The notes under the pieces were generated by a model. It worked only from the letters and a program-made list of their open reading frames with translations, did not search any database and was not told the origin of the DNA. A stretch of 16,499 bases of DNA. It comes from Acidobacteriota bacterium. GTDB lineage: Bacteria > Acidobacteriota > Terriglobia > Versatilivoradales > Versatilivoraceae. Made by a program: the position numbers and the translations under genes. Of this stretch, positions 7,462-13,283 are shown piece by piece. Each line of letters opens with the position of its first letter. The stretch's first letter is position 1. The stretch lies in contig JAPPFQ010000025.1 of NCBI GenBank assembly GCA_028875135.1, forward strand, positions 1-16,499, in the 5' to 3' direction.

Positions 7462-8433
7462 ATGCGTTACACGAGGAACTTCACACCGGTTGAGAAAGGT
7501 TGGCGCCGGCACGCGGTCTGGGCCGCAATGCGGGTCGCCTGCCTGCTGGCCGCCACTGCAGCCTATGCCCAGGACAGCCAACGCGGCGCCTATGTCGGCC
7601 TCAACCTGGGTCTGACAAGCTCGGCGCGGCTGGACTCGTCCCTCTCGGCGGTGACCAACCCGACCAAGTGCGACAGGCTACTCTATGAAGATCCGGCTCT
7701 GGTGCCGAGGAGCGCCCCGGAATGCACGGACACGACGCTGCGTCAACTCTCCTCGAACGGCTTTTCGCCCGGCCCGGGCTTCACGGGCGGCCTCAGCGCC
7801 GGCTACGCCTTCGGCCGGCCGCGCATCGAGTTCGAGTACCGTGCCCGGACCCAGGGCGGCGACGTGTCCCCGCTCATCGAATCCACCACCAACCAGGCCG
7901 TGGTCAGCAAGTCCCTCGAATGGAGCCCGGTGTCCCCCCCGACGGAGTCGATATCCAACTACCGCATCCACCAGGTCTTCGCCAACCTGTACTACGACTT
8001 TCCCAATGACTCGCGCTGGACACCCTTCCTGGGCGCCGGCGCCGGCATGGCGCGCACCGACCTGGTCTACACCCGGCGCCTGGTCCGCAAGACGCTGGAC
8101 CAGGGGTATCAGGACGTGGAGCCCCCACTCACCATCGCCGACCGGCCGGCCGCGGCCGCCGGCACGGTCAGCCTGCTGCAGCCGGATCTCAGCGCCACCC
8201 TCCCCGGCTTTCAGGTTCTGGGCGGCGTGGACTACGCGTTGGGCCAACGCACTTCCATCGGGCTCAACGCGCACTGGTCCCGCTTCGGGGAGCTGGCCCA
8301 GGATGTGGCGTGGTCCATCATCCGCAGCCACGAACCGGTGCGGGCGGACGGGACCACGCCGTTCACGGGAACGGTGAGGGTGGACAGCTTCCGGTATTGG
8401 GGGGTGACGCTGGGACTGAAGTACCGCTTTTGA
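7462..8433 (+). CDS. Outer-membrane beta-barrel protein
   Basis: A 323-residue protein with an N-terminal export signal. A basic region is followed by a hydrophobic stretch, with likely cleavage after AYA at residue 36. The mature part starts with GAYVGLNLG and shows amphipathic strands throughout, including GGLSAGYAFG, RIEFEYRAR, VFANLYYDF, PFLGAGAGMA, VLGGVDYAL and SIGLNAHWS. It ends in GLKYRF, with a terminal Phe as expected for BAM-inserted barrels. This pattern matches OmpA-like or OMP_b-brl small porin/adhesin barrels of about 8-10 strands. No peptidoglycan-binding OmpA domain is present. C73 and C93 region cysteines near the N-terminal extracellular loop may pair. The ATG at 7462 has a Shine-Dalgarno sequence (GAGGTGAG, 7452-7459). 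The gene is divergent from the metalloprotease gene and convergent with the Cache-like gene. No specific ligand can be inferred. Confidence 0.8.
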   Translation: MRYTRNFTPVEKGWRRHAVWAAMRVACLLAATAAYAQDSQRGAYVGLNLGLTSSARLDSSLSAVTNPTKCDRLLYEDPALVPRSAPECTDTTLRQLSSNGFSPGPGFTGGLSAGYAFGRPRIEFEYRARTQGGDVSPLIESTTNQAVVSKSLEWSPVSPPTESISNYRIHQVFANLYYDFPNDSRWTPFLGAGAGMARTDLVYTRRLVRKTLDQGYQDVEPPLTIADRPAAAAGTVSLLQPDLSATLPGFQVLGGVDYALGQRTSIGLNAHWSRFGELAQDVAWSIIRSHEPVRADGTTPFTGTVRVDSFRYWGVTLGLKYRF

Positions 8434-8439
8434 ATGCGC

Positions 8440-8462
8440 GGCCTCCACCCGGGTGTATGGCC
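8440..8462. repeat. Inverted repeat between convergent genes
   Basis: GGCC at 8440-8443 and at 8459-8462 flank a perfect palindrome CACCCGGGTG (8446-8455). It lies in the 43-base gap between two converging genes, where a bidirectional terminator would be expected. There is no T tract and the stem is imperfect, so terminator function is uncertain. Confidence 0.25.
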
Positions 8463-8476
8463 GGCAGCCAAGCCCC

Positions 8477-9481
8477 CTACTGCGACCCTGCAGCCGGTGC
8501 AACTTCGTCCGGTTGGCTGGATTCCAGGTAAAAGCCCGCGCCGATCAGTACCGGAACGCCGAAGGATGTGACCCTGTTGACGAAGGTCACCTTGCGTTGC
8601 CACTGGCCGGTGGCCGGATTCCGGTTCCAGTAGTAGAGGAAGGACTCACCGAAGGCATCGGCAACCTCCAGGACATTCCGGCCCTCGAAGCCACCGGCGT
8701 AGTCGGAAGACAGCTCCGACCCGATCCAGGAATCCGCCGGGGAGCCGCTGAAGAAGGTGTAGCCGTAGGTGTCCAGGCCGAACAGGTAGATGGAGCCGCT
8801 GCGCCAGCGGGGATCGTTGGCCAGGCTGGTCGAGGCGAAATAGCCCCTCGAATCCAGGTCCATGGCGGCGCAGCGGACAAACTCCTGCAACCGCGCCTCG
8901 GACGGGTCGGAGTCGAGCATGGCGGCGTTGACCTCCTCGCTCCTGCAGGTGCCGGGCAGGTCACGCCGATAGACCCCCACCCCGATGGCCGCCGAGTTGC
9001 CCATCCAGTCGATGCTCTTGATGTAAGTGGCCTTGGGCTCGTCCCTGCCCGTCGCCGGGTTGAGGAAGGAATAGTAGATGAAGCCCTCGCCGAATCCGCT
9101 GGCAATCCGGTGCTGTTCCTTGTAGTAGTCGTTGCCGTAGACATCGATCAGAAGTCCCAACGAGCCCCCTTCCCTTTCCCGGGCCGGGGGAAAGACGAAG
9201 AGCTGGGCCTGGTCGCTCAACGGCGTGACCTCCGAGACGAAGACATAGGTCGGGCCGCTTTTCCAGCGTTCGTCCTCGTTGAAGGCCCTGCGAGCCTCCT
9301 CGAAGCCCACCTCATGGACAAACTCGTAGGCGCACTGCGTCAGAGTCTTGGCGTCCTGCAACGACCGGACGGCGCTGGCCACGATGGAGCGGTCCGCGCA
9401 AGTGTCGTCGGTAGCCAGGACCGGAGAGACGAGGGAGAGAAGCAAGGGGATAAAAATGGAAAGACTATGCGGTTTTTTCAT
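8477..9481 (-). CDS. Secreted tandem Cache-like domain protein
   Basis: A 334-residue exported protein with a classical signal peptide (MKKP, hydrophobic core to about residue 22, cleavage near VLA). The mature part is two homologous units. Unit 1 (about 28-174) and unit 2 (about 179-320) each contain a TC-x(21-24)-C pair (C28/C50 and C179/C204), a DxRWxSGxxYxF segment, an LxDxYG or GLDTYG strand, a GFG or AFGE followed by (I/L)YY element, NPATG, a K-(A/V)-T strand, and a hydrophobic IGxGxY strand. This order matches single-Cache (SCache, type 2) ligand-binding modules, normally the sensor part of chemoreceptors or kinases. Here no transmembrane or signalling domain follows, so it may be a periplasmic or extracellular binding protein. 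The two cysteines of each unit could form a disulfide. No Shine-Dalgarno is evident. A TAAACT just six bases upstream of the ATG leaves a leaderless transcript possible. Confidence 0.72.
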   Translation of the reverse strand: MKKPHSLSIFIPLLLSLVSPVLATDDTCADRSIVASAVRSLQDAKTLTQCAYEFVHEVGFEEARRAFNEDERWKSGPTYVFVSEVTPLSDQAQLFVFPPAREREGGSLGLLIDVYGNDYYKEQHRIASGFGEGFIYYSFLNPATGRDEPKATYIKSIDWMGNSAAIGVGVYRRDLPGTCRSEEVNAAMLDSDPSEARLQEFVRCAAMDLDSRGYFASTSLANDPRWRSGSIYLFGLDTYGYTFFSGSPADSWIGSELSSDYAGGFEGRNVLEVADAFGESFLYYWNRNPATGQWQRKVTFVNRVTSFGVPVLIGAGFYLESSQPDEVAPAAGSQ

Positions 9482-9791
9482 GCCCGTAGTTTACCGCATT
9501 ACCATGGTTGCGTGCACCCACTAAGGTTCATCGTGTCCCACGTTTCTCGAGGGATTGCCGGATGCCTTCAAACTCCAGCGGTTTGGTGGTAGACTGCGCT
9601 GGCAACGGGGGTGTCCCGGAGGCATCGGATCAAACTCTTTCCCAGCAGCATTTTACAGGATTTCCGGGACCGTTGCCGCCTAACCGGGGCGAGACATCCG
9701 GGTGAACCAATGTCGATCCGTGCCGCCGGACGCGGGACTGAAAGCCATTGAAACCGCACTCCAGTCTTCCAATACGAAAAAGGATAACGCC
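9482..9791. other. Divergent intergenic region of 310 bases
   Basis: This stretch separates the leftward Cache-like gene from the rightward ankyrin gene. It holds the putative ankyrin promoter at 9567-9595 and, on the minus strand close to 9490, the possible -10 of the Cache-like gene. No convincing coding sequence, RNA gene or riboswitch is visible. An in-frame upstream start at 9702 for the ankyrin gene would add 30 residues that hide the signal peptide. Confidence 0.5.
9567..9595 (+). promoter_or_regulatory. Putative extended -10 promoter for the ankyrin gene
   Basis: TTCAAA at 9567-9572 and TAGACT at 9590-9595 are separated by 17 bases, each matching the consensus at 4 of 6 positions. 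The TG at 9587-9588 adds an extended -10 (TGn). The predicted leader of about 190 bases before the start at 9792 is long. Confidence 0.38.
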
Positions 9792-10502
9792 ATGACATTC
9801 AAGTTTACCGGTCCCGGAGCCTGGTGTTCGCTTCTGCTGGTTGTATCCGTCGTCCCGGCTGAGCCGGGCCCGGACTGCGAACAGTGGAACTCGCGGGAGT
9901 ATTTCCTGAAAGCAACCGTCGAGGACGTAGCCTCCTGTCTTGAAGCCGGCAGCGACGTCGGAGCACAGACGGAAAATGGCCGTACGCCCCTGCACTTCGC
10001 GGCCTGGAACAGCAAGAATCCGGTGGTGGTCAAGACACTGCTGAAGGCGGGAGCAAAACCGGACGCTCTTAGCAAGAATGGCAATACCGCTCTGATACTG
10101 GCGGCATGGGGGAACGGAAATCCGGCAGTGATAGAAGCCGTGATCGAGGGAGGGGCAGATCCGAAAGTACGGAACAAATCCGGCAACACCCCGCTGCACG
10201 ATGCGGCTCGGGCAAACAGGAATCCGGCAGTCACAAGGGTGCTGCTTGTGGCCGGGGCAGACCCCAATGCTCAGGACAACAAGGGCCGCACGCCCTTGCA
10301 CCAGGCGGCTGCCGGCGGCAAGATTCCAGCGGTGATCGACCTCCTGCTCGATGCCGGAGCCGACCCCAATGCTCGGGATGCGGAGGGCAAGACGCCCTGG
10401 GACCTGGCCCAGACCAATGAGGCGCTCAAGGGCACCAGGACCTATATTCGCCTTCACACGGCTCAGTTCGAGCCGTCGAACCGAGGCGCTCAGGGCCGGT
10501 AA
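9792..10502 (+). CDS. Exported ankyrin-repeat protein
   Basis: A 236-residue protein. The ATG at 9792 is chosen because AAAAAGGA (9777-9784) lies just upstream and because it places a hydrophobic signal segment (about residues 11-23, ending VVPAEP) at the N-terminus. After a capping unit (about 35-60, TVEDVASCLEAGSDV), consensus ankyrin repeats start at R64, N98, N132 and R166, with a partial repeat at K200. The spacing is exactly 34 residues. Each carries GxTxLxxAA and an NPAVxxxLLxAGADPNA-like turn. C29 and C49, on either side of the first helix, could form a disulfide in the periplasm. Ankyrin domains bind proteins; the partner is unknown. The NP-AV variant recalls a bacterial exported ankyrin family, which is recognition from memory. 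A 372-residue open frame on the opposite strand (9630-10748) is a shadow of this gene. Confidence 0.85.
   Translation: MTFKFTGPGAWCSLLLVVSVVPAEPGPDCEQWNSREYFLKATVEDVASCLEAGSDVGAQTENGRTPLHFAAWNSKNPVVVKTLLKAGAKPDALSKNGNTALILAAWGNGNPAVIEAVIEGGADPKVRNKSGNTPLHDAARANRNPAVTRVLLVAGADPNAQDNKGRTPLHQAAAGGKIPAVIDLLLDAGADPNARDAEGKTPWDLAQTNEALKGTRTYIRLHTAQFEPSNRGAQGR
9981..10436 (+). repeat. Ankyrin coding repeats, 102-bp period
   Basis: Four full units and one partial unit have an exact 102-base period. The segments encoding AGADPNA(Q/R)D in the third-to-fourth and fourth-to-fifth transitions (near 10254 and 10356) are nearly identical in DNA, sharing the run gaccccaatgctc. This suggests recent unit duplication. 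Confidence 0.75.
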
Positions 10503-10735
10503 CAGGCCGGACACACTCCTGCGAAAATTCACCGCAGTCCTGAAGAGACCCCGAGTGGCGCAATCAGCAGCGTGGCAACGCGGCGTCCCTTCGACCACGC
10601 CGCAGCCCGCAGCCGAGGCGGAGGGGGGCAATCGTGGCGTCCCGAAAGCGCCAGCCCGCATTCGAGCCGGAGGGGATATACGCGGCGCTCCGTGAGTGAA
10701 GGTCAACGGTGCGCGGGGGACGGGGAAAAGAGCCG
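10503..10735. other. Intergenic region between convergent genes, no gene seen
   Basis: A 233-base GC-rich gap lies between the ankyrin gene and the MFS gene. A short hairpin is possible at 10635-10653 (TGGCGT and GCGCCA around a 7-base loop), but it has no T tract. Nothing else is recognisable. Confidence 0.4.
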
Positions 10736-12358
10736 TCAGCCTCTCCACTTCTCAACTCGAAGGAACAGCGCGGCAAGGAACGACAGCCCCACCACCAACG
10801 CGCTCAGCCTGAAGGCGTCTCCCAAACCCCCGACCAGCGCCGAACTGAGAGCCTCGAGAAACGTGTCGGCCATCTGAGCTCCGTCGAGCCCTCTCTCCTC
10901 GAAGCCGGCCCTCAGTGAGTCGATCGCGGAGGGATCGACAAGCGCCCGCGGATTCTGCTTGATGGCCTCGAACTGTCCTGGGGCAAGCGCGGCTCTGACG
11001 GATTCGGAGACGGTTTCTTCCAGCCTGGAAGAGAAGCTCGCCGTCAACACCACCCCCAACACGGCCAGACCCACCGTACCGCTGAACAACCTGGAGAACT
11101 GAATGGCCGAAGTCGCGCTGCCGACCAGCCGGAACGGCACCGAGTTCTGGACAGCCAGGTTGCAGGCGGACATGGCGCCGCCCAGTCCCAGCCCCGCCAG
11201 TGAAACATAGGCCGCCGCCCGGGCAAAGCCCGTATTCTCGTTCATGGTGGAGATGAGATAGATGCCTACGGCCATGGCTGCCGAGGAAATCAGGGCCTGC
11301 CTGCGATAACCCTCCCCGGTTCGGGAGAGTCGCCGGCCCGACACAATGGCGCCGATAACCATTCCAAGCATCATGGGGGTGAGCAGACCGCCGCTGCCGG
11401 TCGCGGTCGAGCCCAGCACCCCCTGGAAGAATAGCGGGGTGAAGAGCGCCGTACTGTGCAGTCCGAAACCGGTCAGGACGGTGACCGTCACGGAAACCGC
11501 CACCGCCCGGTTTCCGTAAATCTCCAGGGGCATGATGGGGGAATCCGACTTCGACTGGATCACTAGGAATATCAAGGCCATAGCCAACCCGAAACCCAGG
11601 AGTCCGCCGACCTGAAGCGAAGCCCACTGGTCGTGTAGGCCCCCCCGGGAAAGCGCGATCATCAGGGAGGCCACCGCCAGTGTCAGGACCACCATTCCCG
11701 GGTAATCCAGCTTGCCTTTTTCGACCCTGGGTGCGATTCGGGGAAATGTTCGTGCAAGCATCCACAGCACCGGTATTCCGGCAGGGACATTCATCAGAAA
11801 GACCCAGTTCCATGAAAGGGTGTCGGTGATGAAACCTGCAAACGGCGGTCCGATCACCGAAGACATGCCGTAGACAAGCCCGATCAACCCGATGTACCTG
11901 CCCCGTTCTGCGGGCGGGAACAGGTCCGCGGCGGCCGCAAAACTGTTGGCCATGAGAATTCCGCCGCCCACGCCCATGACCGCGCGGAAGGCAATGAGCT
12001 GGTTCATGGACTGGCTCAAGCCGGCCGGAATCGAGCCGATCATGAAGATCGCCAGGCCCAGGACAAAAAAGATCCTGCGTCCGAAGATGTCTGCCAATCC
12101 GCCCGCGATGGGAATCGCTATGGCGGAAGCGACCAGGTATGCGGTCGCAGCCCAGGTGTAGCGATCGAAACCGCCCAGGTCGACCACGATGCGTGGCATC
12201 GCGGTGGCGATGTTGATCTGACTCACGGCAGCCAGAAACATGGCCAGCATCACCCCGGTCATCGCCAACAGGAGCTTTTTCCCGGAGAGCTGCAGGGAGC
12301 CTCCCGCCGCCGACGGGTCGGGGGCGGCTCCAGCCTTGTGTCTCGATTCCGGATTCAA
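10736..12358 (-). CDS. DHA2-family MFS drug transporter (14 TM)
   Basis: A 540-residue integral inner-membrane protein of the EmrB/QacA (DHA2) type, expected to be a proton-driven exporter of drugs or other hydrophobic compounds. Hydrophobic segments along the chain fit about 14 helices. Motif A is GGLADIFGRR at 86-95. The antiporter motif C is visible as GLVYGMSSVIGPPFAG, and the GxxxGGG of TM4 as VMGVGGGILMANS. The SWNWVFLMNVPAG segment after motif C is typical of this family. Substrate specificity cannot be read. The TTG at 12358 is taken as the start because a strong Shine-Dalgarno sequence lies just upstream. The next methionines (residues 33-40) would cut into the first helix. The gene is alone, with no EmrA-type adaptor or TetR/MarR regulator adjacent. 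It is divergent from the STAS gene and shares its 244-base upstream region. Confidence 0.9.
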   Translation of the reverse strand: MNPESRHKAGAAPDPSAAGGSLQLSGKKLLLAMTGVMLAMFLAAVSQINIATAMPRIVVDLGGFDRYTWAATAYLVASAIAIPIAGGLADIFGRRIFFVLGLAIFMIGSIPAGLSQSMNQLIAFRAVMGVGGGILMANSFAAAADLFPPAERGRYIGLIGLVYGMSSVIGPPFAGFITDTLSWNWVFLMNVPAGIPVLWMLARTFPRIAPRVEKGKLDYPGMVVLTLAVASLMIALSRGGLHDQWASLQVGGLLGFGLAMALIFLVIQSKSDSPIMPLEIYGNRAVAVSVTVTVLTGFGLHSTALFTPLFFQGVLGSTATGSGGLLTPMMLGMVIGAIVSGRRLSRTGEGYRRQALISSAAMAVGIYLISTMNENTGFARAAAYVSLAGLGLGGAMSACNLAVQNSVPFRLVGSATSAIQFSRLFSGTVGLAVLGVVLTASFSSRLEETVSESVRAALAPGQFEAIKQNPRALVDPSAIDSLRAGFEERGLDGAQMADTFLEALSSALVGGLGDAFRLSALVVGLSFLAALFLRVEKWRG

Positions 12359-12363
12359 CGGAA

Positions 12364-12375
12364 CCTTCCTCCCTT
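12364..12375 (-). promoter_or_regulatory. Strong Shine-Dalgarno deciding a TTG start
   Basis: On the minus strand AAGGGAGGAAGG (12375 to 12364) lies 5 bases before TTG 12358-12356. It is the reason for choosing this rare start codon for the MFS transporter. Confidence 0.7.
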
Positions 12376-12439
12376 CGCGATCAACCCGGCGGCCCGGTGA
12401 AAAGTGCGGGACAAACAGGGTACGCTAACCCACAATGAC

Positions 12440-12457
12440 CGCATCGGCTGCGCATCG
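12440..12457 (+). repeat. Direct repeat upstream of the STAS promoter
   Basis: CGCATCG occurs at 12440-12446 and again at 12451-12457, an 11-base period (about one helical turn). It covers the place where a -35 box would lie, immediately upstream of the extended -10. It may be an activator site on one DNA face or may be chance. Confidence 0.3.
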
Positions 12458-12466
12458 TGATATGAT
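12458..12466 (+). promoter_or_regulatory. Extended -10 promoter element for the STAS gene
   Basis: TGATATGAT is a TGn extension plus TATGAT (12461-12466, 5 of 6 consensus). No good -35 lies at 16-18 bases upstream; the nearest, ATGACC at 12435-12440, is 20 bases away. The predicted leader before the ATG at 12603 is about 130 bases and contains a T7 run at 12474-12480. Confidence 0.42.
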
Positions 12467-12602
12467 TAGCCGGTTTTTTTCTGGAAGAATCACTCAATAA
12501 GCTTGACGCCGCCGCCCGACCGGCGCTTGAAGCCCATCACGCAGTTGGGCAAGCAATTACACCTCAACATTGAAACGATTCGAAGTCGAAAGGAGCAACA
12601 CC

Positions 12603-13250
12603 ATGGCAGTTCAAATCAAGTGGAGCCGTCGGGAGGGCATACTGATTGCCGCACCGATCGGTCGTATCGACGGAAACAACTACATTGAAGTCCAGAATGC
12701 CCTGGAATCCGGAATCGATCCCGATGAACGCGCCATGATCCTGGACTTTTCGCAACTGGGCTACATCAGCAGCGCCGGTCTTCGCGTTTGCCTGATCGTT
12801 GCCAAGAAGTTCAACCCTGCCGGCAAGGCCTTCGGGATCTGCAACCTCTCCGATTCGATCCGGGAGATTGTCACCGTGAGCGGCTTTCACGGGATCATGT
12901 CGATTTACGATTCGCAGAGCGCGGCAATTGAAGCCATTACCGGGAAGGCCGGCGGCGGAGAAGAGGAAGCCGGACAAACAAGCGGGACCATTCCGATACG
13001 CACCTCTGTCGATTTCGACATCGTCGGAGAAAACATCCAGCACATCGCCAACTTCACCATAGAGAAATACGAGTACCAGAATGACCGCACTCTTTCGCTC
13101 AAGGAGCGGGAGGCGGTGGTTGCGGGAATCACCAATGCCCTCTGGCAATACATTGAGCGCTTGAAGACCCGGCGCAAGCAGCTCCTGACGGAAATGTTCA
13201 AATCCGCCGAATCAGTGCTCGAACGGGTCGTCGCAAAATCGGAAAAATGA
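12603..13250 (+). CDS. STAS-domain protein (anti-sigma factor antagonist type) with C-terminal helical extension
   Basis: A 215-residue cytoplasmic protein. The ATG at 12603 has a good Shine-Dalgarno sequence (AAAGGAG, 12589-12595). Residues about 1-107 are a STAS domain: strand ILIAAPIGRID, then MILDFSQLGYISSAGLR, with the phosphorylatable serine expected at S57 (or S56) before AGLR, then LIVAKKF and the ICNLSDSIREIVTVSGF helix region. In SpoIIAA-like partner switching, an unphosphorylated STAS protein sequesters a serine kinase/anti-sigma factor. After a Gly/Glu-rich linker (about 113-127), residues about 128-215 form an extra region. Its end is strongly helical and charged (KEREAVVAGITNALW, then a Lys/Arg/Glu-rich helix to the C-terminus). 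I do not recognise this extension; it could be a dimerisation or partner-binding coiled coil. No HATPase_c kinase or PP2C phosphatase gene is visible nearby. The gene is convergent with the reductase-sulfotransferase gene, 33 bases apart. Confidence 0.8.
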   Translation: MAVQIKWSRREGILIAAPIGRIDGNNYIEVQNALESGIDPDERAMILDFSQLGYISSAGLRVCLIVAKKFNPAGKAFGICNLSDSIREIVTVSGFHGIMSIYDSQSAAIEAITGKAGGGEEEAGQTSGTIPIRTSVDFDIVGENIQHIANFTIEKYEYQNDRTLSLKEREAVVAGITNALWQYIERLKTRRKQLLTEMFKSAESVLERVVAKSEK

Positions 13251-13283
13251 CGGCCATAGCGGCCACACCAAGTCGCAACAGAG

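Noticed and set aside
9630..10748. 372-residue open frame on the minus strand across the ankyrin gene
   Set aside because: The + strand encodes regular ankyrin repeats with signal peptide and ribosome binding site. The minus product mirrors the repeats and looks non-functional.
12503..12530. TTGACG as a -35 box closer to the STAS gene
   Set aside because: No AT-rich -10 lies 16-18 bases downstream; the region is GC-rich.
13251..13283. GGCC-atagc-GGCC as a terminator between the STAS and fusion genes
   Set aside because: The stem is only 4 bp and there is no T tract on either strand.
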